Below are positions 20,320 to 28,904 of a stretch of 64,000 bases of DNA, piece after piece (position 1 is the stretch's first letter; each line of letters starts with the position of its first letter). The DNA comes from Pseudomonas rhodesiae (GTDB lineage: Bacteria > Pseudomonadota > Gammaproteobacteria > Pseudomonadales > Pseudomonadaceae). The notes below the pieces were generated by a model. That model was not told the origin of the DNA and did no database searches. It saw nothing but the letters and a program-made list of their open reading frames with translations. The translations under genes were made by a program, and so were the position numbers. Location of the stretch: NCBI RefSeq assembly GCF_007858255.1, contig NZ_VFEU01000005.1, positions 124,001 to 188,000 of the forward strand, read 5' to 3'.

Positions 20320-21168
20320 TCAGAACACAACGGTCTTGTTGCCGTGCACCAATACGCGATCTTCGAGGTGGTAGCGCAGGCCACGGGCCAGAACCATCTT
20401 CTCGACATCGCGACCGAACCGCACCATATCTTCAATGCTGTCGCTATGGCTGACGCGCACCACGTCCTGCTCGATGATCGGGCCGGCGTCCAACTCTTCG
20501 GTGACGTAGTGGCAGGTTGCGCCAATCAACTTCACCCCCCGCAGGGAGGCCTGATGGTAAGGCTTGGCCCCGACAAACGACGGCAGGAAGCTATGGTGGA
20601 TGTTGATGACTTTGCCGGCATATTCGCGGCACAGTTCCGGCGGCAGGATTTGCATGTAACGCGCCAGTACCACGACATCGGCGTCATGATGCTTGACCAG
20701 GCGCGACACTTCGGCGAACGCCGGCTCCTTGTCCTGCGGGTTGACCGGCACATGGTAATAAGGGATGCCATGCCACTCGACCATGCTGCGCAGGTCGTCA
20801 TGGTTGGAGATCACACAAGCGATCTCGCAGTCCAGCTCATCGCTGTGCCAGCGATGCAGCAGATCCGCCAGGCAGTGGGATTCGCGGCTGGCCATCAGCA
20901 CCACGCGTTTCTTCTGCTCGGTGTCGGTGATCTGCCAGGTCATCGAAAACTCTTCTGCGATCGGCGCAAAGGCCTCGCGGAAGGCTTCAAGACCAAAGGG
21001 CAGCGTGTCGGCACGTATTTCGTGACGCATGAAGAACCAACCGCTGAGGTTGTCCGAGTGATGGCTCGCCTCGGTGATCCAACCGTTATGGGAGGCCAGA
21101 AAGTTACTGACTTTGGCAACGATGCCGACCCGGTCCGGGCAAGCAATCACCAGCCGAAAAGTGCGCAT
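20320..21168 (-). CDS. purU: Formyltetrahydrofolate deformylase
   Basis: A 282-residue enzyme hydrolysing 10-formyl-THF to THF and formate, which balances one-carbon pools. An N-terminal ACT domain (MRTFRLVIACPDRVGIVAKV) is followed by a formyltransferase-fold catalytic domain with NIHHSFLPSF and EELDAGPII, supplying the Asn/His/Asp catalytic residues. I chose the ATG at 21168, with GGAG 10 bases upstream; a longer frame to 21204 is not family-like. It is divergent from mvaT across ~350 bp. Confidence 0.95.
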   Translation of the reverse strand: MRTFRLVIACPDRVGIVAKVSNFLASHNGWITEASHHSDNLSGWFFMRHEIRADTLPFGLEAFREAFAPIAEEFSMTWQITDTEQKKRVVLMASRESHCLADLLHRWHSDELDCEIACVISNHDDLRSMVEWHGIPYYHVPVNPQDKEPAFAEVSRLVKHHDADVVVLARYMQILPPELCREYAGKVINIHHSFLPSFVGAKPYHQASLRGVKLIGATCHYVTEELDAGPIIEQDVVRVSHSDSIEDMVRFGRDVEKMVLARGLRYHLEDRVLVHGNKTVVF

Positions 21169-21515
21169 TAGGGGGGAACTCCAGAACTTCGCAAAGGCCG
21201 CCATTCTAGCGATTGCGAAGAAAAACTGCAGTATTGGTTAACGTTTATTCTGATGGTCGGCCTGGCTTTGCCCCTTAATGCCCTATGCTTTTACCACCCT
21301 TATATGAATCAGGACTACATATGGAGTGCCCCTAGGAGTCTCACAGGTCTGATGTTTAGCATTACGTCCTTTTTAATTAACTCGATTGCAGGGCTGCACT
21401 ACAAACACTCAAAGTAATTCACATAAAAGCATGCTTAAATGTTTACTTGGACAAACCGCCTGACTATTATTGGGCCACTCTCCCTGTCAATCAGCGCTCT
21501 ACATAAGGTAGCCAC
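21169..21515. promoter_or_regulatory. AT-rich regulatory region between purU and mvaT
   Basis: 347 bp, clearly AT-richer than its surroundings, with no gene visible. MvaT-family proteins bind AT-rich DNA and often regulate themselves, so this is a plausible autoregulatory target. No single operator can be named. Confidence 0.5.
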
Positions 21516-21890
21516 ATGTCTCTGATCACCCAATACCGTGCCAAAGAAGAAGCCATCAAAGAGCTGCAAGCCCAACTGGCAGCCATGGAAAAAGATGGCA
21601 GCCTGAAACGTGAAATGGAATTCGAAAGCAAGCTGCGCACCCTGATGGGCGAATACTCCAAATCCCTGCGTGACATCATCGCGCTGCTGGATCCGGATTC
21701 GAAAGTTAAAGCTCCTCGCGGCGCCGTGAAAACTACCGGCACCAAGCGTGCGCGCAAGGTCAAGCAATACAAAAACCCGCACAACGGCGAAGTGATTGAA
21801 ACCAAAGGTGGCAACCACAAAACGCTGAAAGAGTGGAAAGCCAAGTGGGGCGGTGACGTGGTTGAAGGCTGGGCTACCCTGCTGGGCTAA
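21516..21890 (+). CDS. mvaT: H-NS-like xenogeneic silencer, MvaT/MvaU family
   Basis: A 124-residue nucleoid protein. The N-terminal coiled coil (MSLITQYRAKEEAIKELQAQL, ~residues 1-60) provides oligomerisation; a basic linker (KRARKVKQYKNP) leads to the C-terminal DNA-binding domain with the KGGNHKTLKEWKAKWG motif that reads AT-rich minor grooves. MvaT proteins silence acquired and virulence genes, so the lower-GC gene at the right end of this window is a plausible target. The TurA/TurB/MvaV paralogue cannot be settled here. Confidence 0.95.
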   Translation: MSLITQYRAKEEAIKELQAQLAAMEKDGSLKREMEFESKLRTLMGEYSKSLRDIIALLDPDSKVKAPRGAVKTTGTKRARKVKQYKNPHNGEVIETKGGNHKTLKEWKAKWGGDVVEGWATLLG

Positions 21891-21923
21891 GCTCACCGGG
21901 CTCATGCCAGATAAGCAACACAT

Positions 21924-21952
21924 TAAAAACGCCAGCTTGCTGGCGTTTTTTT
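21924..21952 (+). terminator. Rho-independent terminator of mvaT
   Basis: AAAAACGCCAGC TTGCTGGCGTTTTTTT: a compact 9-bp stem with a tight loop and long T-run. Confidence 0.92.
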
Positions 21953-21979
21953 ATTGCACGCACTATTGCGCGAAATCGA

Positions 21980-23407
21980 CTACAGATTCACACGAGTCGC
22001 TAAAGCATCAGCATATTCCTGCCACTGCACCAGCACCTGCTGCTGAAACGGTGTCGCATTTACAGCCAACTCCTGACTGGCCTGCTTAAATGCATCCAAG
22101 GTAATTGGCGCACTCCATTGAGGGTCGGACAATCGTTGCTGACAGAAAAGTTTCCAGCGCTGTTGCTCCTCATTGTTCAGGGTGTCGGGAAAGTTACGCG
22201 CACGGTAGCGGAACAACAATTCAGGCAACCGCTGATCATCGAACGGCCACTGCTGACGCGCTAATTGAGCAGGCTCCGCCAAGCGGACTTGTTCACATAA
22301 GCGTCGATCACGATCACCAATAAAACCGTCATACAACTGCTGTTCCGGGTCTGTCGTCGAAGAAAATTCTTCCTGTGCATAAATGGCCGCCAACTTATCG
22401 CGCCAAACTTCTTGTGCGTCAGATAGCCGCAGCGCCCGCGCCTGGCAGACCTCCATGTCCAATTGCAGGCGTTCACGGTCTTCGGGGCGCAGCACGCTGA
22501 GCGGAGCAACCACCGGACAGCGGTTGATGTGCACCAGCTTGAGCGGCACCGGCAGCTCACCTTCGGGCAACTCGTCCCGGCGGGTGTAAAGGCGTTGACG
22601 CAAGGTCTCGGCATCCAGGTCCAGCAGCCCCTGCGGATCGAGCCCGAGGTCGCAGACGATCAACGCATTGCGGTTGCGCGGATGCCAGGCCAAAGGCAAT
22701 ACCACGCCCAAATAATGGCGTTCGGCGGAGAACCGCCCGGAGATGTGCAGCATCGGCTGCAACAGGCGCACCTGATCCATCACCCGTTGCTTGCTGCGCA
22801 ATTGGAAGAGCCAATCATAGAGCTTGGGCTGTTTCTCGCGGACCAACCGTGCCAGAGCAATAGTGGCGCGCACATCGGACAACGCATCGTGGGCCTGGCC
22901 ATGGTCGATTCCATTGGCCGCAGTCAGGCGTTCCAGCTTGAGGGTCACGCGCCCGTCCTGCTGCGGCCACTCGATACCATCCGGGCGCAAAGCGTAGGCG
23001 GTGCGCACCACATCGATCAGGTCCCAGCGGCTGTTACCGCCCTGCCACTCGCGGGCATAAGGGTCGAAAAAGTTGCGATACAAGCTGTAGCGCGTCATCT
23101 CATCGTCGAACCGCAAGGTATTGTAGCCAGCGCCGCAAGTCCCAGGAGCGGCCAGCTCGGCGTGTACACGGGTCATGAAGTCGGCCTCGGCCAAGCCCTT
23201 TTGCGCCAGGATCGCCGGGGTGATACCGGTGATCGCACAGGCAGCGGGATGAGGCAGGATATCGTCGGCGGGCTGACAATAAATATTGAGCGCAGAGCCG
23301 ATCTCGTTGAGTTCGAGGTCCGTACGAATTCCGGCTACCTGAAGAGGGCGATCACTGCGCGGATTGATGCCGGTGGTTTCATAGTCGTACCAGAAAATGG
23401 AGGTCAC
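21980..23407 (-). CDS. sbcB: Exodeoxyribonuclease I
   Basis: A 475-residue 3'-5' single-strand DNA exonuclease (DEDDh family) acting in recombination and mismatch repair. The N-terminal catalytic motif FWYDYETTGINPRSDR carries the D-x-E pair; further acidic motifs lie near LRFDDEMTRYSLYRNFFDPY and GQAHDALSDVRAT. The SH3-like and C-terminal helical extensions specific to ExoI follow. Length matches E. coli SbcB (475). It converges on mvaT. Confidence 0.95.
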   Translation of the reverse strand: MTSIFWYDYETTGINPRSDRPLQVAGIRTDLELNEIGSALNIYCQPADDILPHPAACAITGITPAILAQKGLAEADFMTRVHAELAAPGTCGAGYNTLRFDDEMTRYSLYRNFFDPYAREWQGGNSRWDLIDVVRTAYALRPDGIEWPQQDGRVTLKLERLTAANGIDHGQAHDALSDVRATIALARLVREKQPKLYDWLFQLRSKQRVMDQVRLLQPMLHISGRFSAERHYLGVVLPLAWHPRNRNALIVCDLGLDPQGLLDLDAETLRQRLYTRRDELPEGELPVPLKLVHINRCPVVAPLSVLRPEDRERLQLDMEVCQARALRLSDAQEVWRDKLAAIYAQEEFSSTTDPEQQLYDGFIGDRDRRLCEQVRLAEPAQLARQQWPFDDQRLPELLFRYRARNFPDTLNNEEQQRWKLFCQQRLSDPQWSAPITLDAFKQASQELAVNATPFQQQVLVQWQEYADALATRVNL

Positions 23408-23574
23408 GGGCTGTTCCTGTACTGAAGATCGACAAAGTCTAGGCGTGGAACCACATCCGCGGCCAGCAGCAATTTAACTGTATAAAAATCCAGCAAAATC
23501 TTGAATGGTTGCTTCCATCGCCGACACTGCTAGCATCCGTCTCTCCCAGCCGCTCTGCACTGCCAAGGATCGCA

Positions 23575-24267
23575 ATGCCATCAACCCCACTGGATACGCG
23601 CTACCAGATCGAAACCCCGGAAGGTATCGACCTACCGTTGCGCCCGGCCGGCCTGGTACCCCGGGTATTGGCCTTTGCCTTCGACCTGCTGGCGCGCGGC
23701 GTGATCATGGGCGTGCTCATGGTGCCGCTGGCGTTGCTCGGCAATGTAGGTCTCGGCCTCGGCGCGTTGCTGCTGTTCCTGGTCAGTTGGTGGTACATGG
23801 TGCTGTTCGAAGTGCTTAACCAAGGGTGTTCGCCGGGTAAGCAAGTCATGGGATTGCGCGTGGTACAGGACGACGGTACACCCGTCGGCTGGTCGGCCTC
23901 GCTGATCCGCAACCTGCTGCGGTTTGTCGACATGCTGCCTTTTGGCTACTTTCTTGGCGCCATCAGCTGCCTGCAACATCCCCATTTCAAACGCCTCGGC
24001 GACCTCGCCGCCGGCACGCTGGTGGTCTACCGCGAACGCCCTCTACCACGTCCTCAGATTCCTCAGGCGGCAGCCCTGCGCTTGCCCTTTGCCCTGGACC
24101 TGAACGAACAACGGGCCATTCTGGGTTTTGCCGAACGCCAGGGTGAATTGTCCGCTGAACGGGTACACGAACTGGCCGCTATCCTCGCGCCGTCCCTGCA
24201 GGTTTCCCCAGCTCGCGCGGCCCAACAACTCAATGGCGTGGCCCGCGGCCTCCTGGGGCCAACATGA
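23575..24267 (+). CDS. RDD family membrane protein
   Basis: A 230-residue inner-membrane protein with the RDD motif (LVPRVLAFAFDLLARG) and about three transmembrane helices within residues 25-140, then a soluble tail. The ATG at 23575 follows AAGGA; the frame is open upstream to 23509. It is the first gene of the six-gene operon and overlaps the next by 4 bp (ATGA). RDD proteins are poorly understood; some are linked to transport. Its role here is unknown. Confidence 0.85.
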   Translation: MPSTPLDTRYQIETPEGIDLPLRPAGLVPRVLAFAFDLLARGVIMGVLMVPLALLGNVGLGLGALLLFLVSWWYMVLFEVLNQGCSPGKQVMGLRVVQDDGTPVGWSASLIRNLLRFVDMLPFGYFLGAISCLQHPHFKRLGDLAAGTLVVYRERPLPRPQIPQAAALRLPFALDLNEQRAILGFAERQGELSAERVHELAAILAPSLQVSPARAAQQLNGVARGLLGPT

Positions 24268-25244
24268 AGCAGAGCCTGTTCGAAAGCCGTCACCAGCCCC
24301 AATGGCAAGCTTTCGCCGAACAACTCAATCGGTTGGAACAAGGTAAGGCTAAAGCGAGCGATGTTGCCGACTTCCCTCATCAATACCGGCGCCTTTGCCA
24401 GCACTTGGCGCTGGCTCAGGAGCGCGGCTATAGCAGCTATCTGGTGGACCCGCTGCAGCAACTGGCCCTGCGCGGCCATCAGCAACTGTATCGTCATCGC
24501 AGCCAACTGGGCGCCAGCGTGCTGGGTTTTGTCCTGGCCGGTTTTCCGCGGCTGGTACGCGAACAGTGGCGCTTTGTAGCGGTGGCCAGCGTGCTGTTCT
24601 TTGGCAGCCTGCTGGGCATAGCGCTGCTGGTCTACCTGTTTCCCGAACTGATCTACAGCATCATCAGCCCCCAGCAGGTGGCTGAGATGCAGGACATGTA
24701 CGACCCCGATGCCAGTCGCCTGGGCCGCGCCGCCGAGCGTGCATCGAGCGAGGACTGGATGATGTTCGGCTATTACGTGATGCACAACATTGGCATCGCC
24801 TTCCAGACATTCGCCGCCGGCTTGCTGTTTGGCCTGGGCAGCGTGTTCTTCCTAATCTTCAACGGGCTGATCATCGGCGCGGTGTCCGGACACCTGACCG
24901 AGATTGGTTACGGGCAGACCTTCTGGTCATTCGTCATCGGTCATGGTGCGTTCGAGTTGACAGCCATTGCCCTCGCCGGGGCAGCGGGTTTGCAACTGGG
25001 CTGGGCACTCATCTCGCCGGGGCGACTGACGCGGGGGGAATCCTTGAGGCTCGCGGCACATAAGAGCGTGCAATTGCTCTGCGGTGTCATGGTCTTCCTG
25101 CTGATTGCCGCGTTCATTGAAGCCTACTGGTCGTCCACCACGGTCATTGCGGCATGGGTCAAATACCTGGTGGGCGCCGTATTGTGGCTGCTGGTCGCGG
25201 CGTACCTGATCTTTGCAGGGCGGACTCAACATGCGCCTGAGTGA
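24264..25244 (+). CDS. Stage II sporulation protein M-like membrane protein
   Basis: A 326-residue SpoIIM/DUF95 family protein with several transmembrane helices from about residue 110 on (FFGSLLGIALLVYLFPELI, LLFGLGSVFFLIFNGLIIGA, later C-terminal helices) and a soluble N-terminal ~100 residues. The FNGLIIGAVSGHL segment is characteristic. In Firmicutes SpoIIM helps peptidoglycan remodelling at engulfment; in non-sporulating bacteria it travels with MoxR/DUF58 genes. It overlaps genes on both sides. Confidence 0.85.
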   Translation: MKQSLFESRHQPQWQAFAEQLNRLEQGKAKASDVADFPHQYRRLCQHLALAQERGYSSYLVDPLQQLALRGHQQLYRHRSQLGASVLGFVLAGFPRLVREQWRFVAVASVLFFGSLLGIALLVYLFPELIYSIISPQQVAEMQDMYDPDASRLGRAAERASSEDWMMFGYYVMHNIGIAFQTFAAGLLFGLGSVFFLIFNGLIIGAVSGHLTEIGYGQTFWSFVIGHGAFELTAIALAGAAGLQLGWALISPGRLTRGESLRLAAHKSVQLLCGVMVFLLIAAFIEAYWSSTTVIAAWVKYLVGAVLWLLVAAYLIFAGRTQHAPE

Positions 25245-26751
25245 TGCCAGCGTGGCGATTCGCCCGCGTACCGCCTGGGAAGCTATGGACCTTGGTGTCC
25301 TGATGGCCAGGGAACATCGTTTATTACTGACCGCCAGTTGGGCACTGGTGACCTTGCCGGTGTTCATTCTGCTCAGCGCAGCGCTGTGGAAGTACCCCTC
25401 CACCGCCATATTTCTGTTCTGGTGGTTCAAGCCGGCATTCGATCGCCTGCCGCTCTATATCCTGTCAAAGGCGCTGTTCGGTGACACGCCCAGCCTTAAT
25501 CAGGCGGTACGCCAGTGGCCGCGCCTGCTCAAGGGGCAATTGTTGGCCAGCCTGACCTGGCGCCGCCTCAGTCTCAGCCGCAGCTTCGTCATGCCGGTCA
25601 GCCAGTTGGAAGGTCTGGATGGCCAGGCGCGTCAAAAGCGCCTGGGCGTATTGCAACAGCGTGACGCCGGCGCCGCGCGCTGGCTGACCACCGTTGGAGT
25701 GCATCTGGAAATCGGGCTCTGGTTCGGGTGCATGGCCCTGTTCTATCTCTTCATTCCGCAAAACGTCGAGCAGAACTGGGATTGGCAGCGGCTCATACTG
25801 GCCACCAGTTCTGAGGGGCTGTGGCTGGAGCATCTGAGTAACGCGTTTTATGCCCTGATACTGGTGTTCTGGGAACCGATCTATGTGGCCTGTGGTTTCA
25901 GCCTCTATCTCAACCGCCGAACCGTGCTGGAGGCTTGGGATCTGGAACTGGTATTCCGGCGTCTGCGCCAACGGCTGAGCACAGCGGCCCCTCTGTTATT
26001 GCTGGTGATCGGGCTGACATTCCTACCCGTCAATCCGCCCGCCATGGCCGATGAATCGAAGCCGCTGAGCACTCAGAGTGCAAGCCAGTCAGTCAAGGCG
26101 CTGCTGGACAAGCCCCCGTTCAAGAACCCGGAAACCGTCACCCGTTATCGCTTTGGCGATGACAAACCCACCGTAAAGAACAAGGACCGCGGTGATAGCA
26201 AACTTCCAGCGTGGCTGCAGGCGCTTCTGGACAACCTTAACAGCGATACCTTCAAGCATTTTGCCCAGGCCTTGGAAGTACTGCTATGGAGCCTGCTGAT
26301 TGGCGGCCTGGCCCTAGTGGCGTGGCGCTATCGTGATTGGCTGCGCACTTTTGTCAGCCGGCGCGCGCCTGCCAGCCCCAAAGTCGTCAAGCCTGCCCCC
26401 ACGCAACTGTTCGGCCTGGCGCTGGGCGCCGAGACCTTGCCCACGGATATTGCCAGCACCGCCGAGCAACTTTGGGCCACCCAGCCCAGGGAAGCTCTCG
26501 GTCTGCTTTATCGCGGCCTGTTGAGCCGTTTACTGCATGATTTCAACCTCCCCCTTAAAAGTGCCGACACCGAAGGGCAAGTGCTGGAACGCGTTCACCA
26601 ACTGGAACAGCCGCAATTGCTGGCCTTCAGTGATGAACTGACCCGGCACTGGCAGAACCTCGCTTACGGCCACCGCCTTCCACCCACCACGATCCAGCAA
26701 AAACTCTGCAGCGATTGGCGTGCCCTGTTCAGTTCGGGGGGGCCCCAATGA
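25231..26751 (+). CDS. DUF4129 domain membrane protein
   Basis: A 506-residue inner-membrane protein. It has several hydrophobic helices in the first ~280 residues and one near 350, then a cytoplasmic C-terminal DUF4129 domain (PREALGLLYRGLLSRLLHDF). The ATG at 25231 begins MRLSDASVAIRPRTAWEAMDLG and overlaps the SpoIIM-like gene by 14 bp. DUF4129 is often fused to transglutaminase domains in related operons; here it is not. Function unknown. Confidence 0.8.
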   Translation: MRLSDASVAIRPRTAWEAMDLGVLMAREHRLLLTASWALVTLPVFILLSAALWKYPSTAIFLFWWFKPAFDRLPLYILSKALFGDTPSLNQAVRQWPRLLKGQLLASLTWRRLSLSRSFVMPVSQLEGLDGQARQKRLGVLQQRDAGAARWLTTVGVHLEIGLWFGCMALFYLFIPQNVEQNWDWQRLILATSSEGLWLEHLSNAFYALILVFWEPIYVACGFSLYLNRRTVLEAWDLELVFRRLRQRLSTAAPLLLLVIGLTFLPVNPPAMADESKPLSTQSASQSVKALLDKPPFKNPETVTRYRFGDDKPTVKNKDRGDSKLPAWLQALLDNLNSDTFKHFAQALEVLLWSLLIGGLALVAWRYRDWLRTFVSRRAPASPKVVKPAPTQLFGLALGAETLPTDIASTAEQLWATQPREALGLLYRGLLSRLLHDFNLPLKSADTEGQVLERVHQLEQPQLLAFSDELTRHWQNLAYGHRLPPTTIQQKLCSDWRALFSSGGPQ

Positions 26752-27905
26752 ACCGGCTTTTAATGTGGGCAGGGCTACTGCTGGTGTGTTTACTCGCAGC
26801 GGCTGGTTTTTATGCCTGGAGCAAAGCCACGCCCTACGACGAGGTAATCGACCGCGGGCCTTCCCCTGAAGCGCAAGCCAACCCTTATCTGGCCGCCGAA
26901 CACTTTCTGCGTAAGCAGGGCCTGCCCGTGGACCATGCCTTTGGCCTTGATCGCCTGGCCGACCTCCCGTCTGAACACCATAGCCTTCTGCTACTGACGG
27001 AGCGCAGCAATATGTCTCCCCGTCAGGTTGAGCAGTTGCTGGACTGGACCCGCTCCGGCGGCCACCTGCTGGTGGTAGCAGAAGCCCTGTGGGATGAAGA
27101 AACCGGCAAAAGTGGCGATCTCTTACTCGACCGCCTCCAGATACGCCAAGTGCTCAGCGACGAGCCCGAAGAGCCCGCGCCAGCGCGCAAAGAGAAAACA
27201 CCCGACCTGACCAGGCTCTATATCGATAATGAAACCGCCCCGGCCTATTTCGGTTTCGATACCGCTTTCAACCTCACCGACCCCAAGCATCTGGCGCAAT
27301 TTTCCGCCAACAGCGCCCGGTCGAGTCATCTGATGCAACTCGACCTCGGCCAGGGTCGTGTGACCGTGATCACCGACAGCGACCTGTGGAAAACCGCAAA
27401 TATCGGTAAGCACGACAATGCCTGGCTGCTGTGGTACCTGACCCAGGGCACGGCCGTGACTCTGTTGGCCAACGGTGATGTGGACGATCTGTTCAGCCTG
27501 CTGCTGCGCTATTTCCCCCAGGCACTGGTAGCGCTGACGGCCTTGATCGCCCTGGCCCTGTGGCACGCGGGTATGCGCCAGGGACCTATCCAGGCACCCG
27601 CGCCCAAGGCTCGTCGGCAACTGCAGGAACATCTGAAAGCCAGCGCCGACTTCCTGCTGCGCCGCAATGGCCAACGCACGCTGGTGCAGGCCTTGCAACG
27701 GGATATCCTGCGCGCCGCCAGGCGTCGCCATCCCGGCTTCGAACACCTTGATGATGCACAACAGTGGCAGGTGCTCGAACACCTGACGCATCAACCTTCT
27801 CATGTCATCAGCCAGGCCCTCGGCCCACTCCCGGAAAAGCGGCTTTCCAGCGCCGATTTCAGCCGGCAGGTGGCATGCCTGCAAACCCTCAGGAATGCCC
27901 TATGA
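26748..27905 (+). CDS. DUF4350 domain protein
   Basis: A 385-residue protein with an N-terminal TM helix (LLMWAGLLLVCLLAAAGFYAW) and a large extracytoplasmic domain related to glutamine-amidotransferase-like folds (LLLLTERSNMSPRQVEQLLDW, GGHLLVVAEALW). A second TM lies near residue 255-275, followed by a cytoplasmic tail. ATGA overlaps join it to both neighbours. No catalytic site is identified. Confidence 0.8.
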   Translation: MNRLLMWAGLLLVCLLAAAGFYAWSKATPYDEVIDRGPSPEAQANPYLAAEHFLRKQGLPVDHAFGLDRLADLPSEHHSLLLLTERSNMSPRQVEQLLDWTRSGGHLLVVAEALWDEETGKSGDLLLDRLQIRQVLSDEPEEPAPARKEKTPDLTRLYIDNETAPAYFGFDTAFNLTDPKHLAQFSANSARSSHLMQLDLGQGRVTVITDSDLWKTANIGKHDNAWLLWYLTQGTAVTLLANGDVDDLFSLLLRYFPQALVALTALIALALWHAGMRQGPIQAPAPKARRQLQEHLKASADFLLRRNGQRTLVQALQRDILRAARRRHPGFEHLDDAQQWQVLEHLTHQPSHVISQALGPLPEKRLSSADFSRQVACLQTLRNAL

Positions 27906-28897
27906 GCGATTTTCCAAGCGCCACCGCCCTGACCGGCGAAACCCTGCATCGCGCCAGCCAACAGGCCCAGGCCTTACGCGTCGAACTGCGCAAGGCCGTT
28001 ATTGGGCAGGATCAGGTCATTGATGATGTGCTCACCGCCCTGATCGCCGGCGGCCACGTATTGCTCGAAGGCGTACCCGGCCTCGGCAAGACCTTACTGG
28101 TACGTGCATTGGCACGCTGCTTCGATGGCGATTTCGCGCGTATCCAATTCACGCCGGACCTGATGCCCAGCGATGTCACCGGCCATGCCGTGTATGACCT
28201 GCACACCGAACAGTTCAAGCTGCGCAAAGGCCCGGTCTTCACCCACCTGTTACTGGCCGACGAAATCAACCGCGCCCCGGCCAAGACCCAGGCCGCTCTG
28301 CTCGAAGCCATGCAAGAGCGGCAAGTGACCTTGGAAGGCGAGGCGCTGCCCATCGGTCAGCCCTTCATGGTACTGGCCACCCAGAACCCCATTGAACAGG
28401 AAGGGACTTATCCCCTGCCGGAGGCGGAACTGGATCGCTTCATGCTCAAAGTGCGCATCGACTATCCAGAAGCGCAGCAGGAGTTGGATATGGTGCGCGA
28501 AGTCACGCGTTCATCGCGGGCCGATATGCTGGATGTGCAACCCTTGCGCACCGTGCTGCAGGCCGACGATGTCATGCAACTGCAACAGGTCGCCAGCGAA
28601 CTGGCCCTGGACGAACACGTACTCGACTATGCCGTGCGCCTGGCGCGAGCGACCCGAAGCTGGCCAGGGCTGGCCATCGGCGCGGGGCCGCGAGCTTCCA
28701 TCGCGTTGGTGCGTGGCGCCCGTGCCCGAGCCTTGCTACGCGGCGGCGAGTTCGTCACTCCGGATGACATCAAAGGATGTGCCCTGGCGGTGTTGCGTCA
28801 TCGAGTACGTATTGCGCCAGAACTGGATATCGACGGGCTGGAAGTCGACCAGGTACTCAAGCAACTGCTGGACCAGATCCCGGCTCCGCGGCAATGA
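27902..28897 (+). CDS. MoxR family AAA+ ATPase
   Basis: A 331-residue AAA+ ATPase of the MoxR/RavA class. Walker A is LLEGVPGLGKTLL, Walker B is LLADEINRAPAKTQ, sensor 1 is VLATQNPIEQEG, with arginine-finger and lid regions in the C-terminal third. MoxR ATPases act as chaperones that mature or insert metal cofactors into partner complexes, often with VWA-domain partners. The ATG at 27902 overlaps the DUF4350 stop; the DUF58 gene follows by 7 bp. Confidence 0.93.
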   Translation: MSDFPSATALTGETLHRASQQAQALRVELRKAVIGQDQVIDDVLTALIAGGHVLLEGVPGLGKTLLVRALARCFDGDFARIQFTPDLMPSDVTGHAVYDLHTEQFKLRKGPVFTHLLLADEINRAPAKTQAALLEAMQERQVTLEGEALPIGQPFMVLATQNPIEQEGTYPLPEAELDRFMLKVRIDYPEAQQELDMVREVTRSSRADMLDVQPLRTVLQADDVMQLQQVASELALDEHVLDYAVRLARATRSWPGLAIGAGPRASIALVRGARARALLRGGEFVTPDDIKGCALAVLRHRVRIAPELDIDGLEVDQVLKQLLDQIPAPRQ

Positions 28898-28904
28898 ATC
28901 GCCC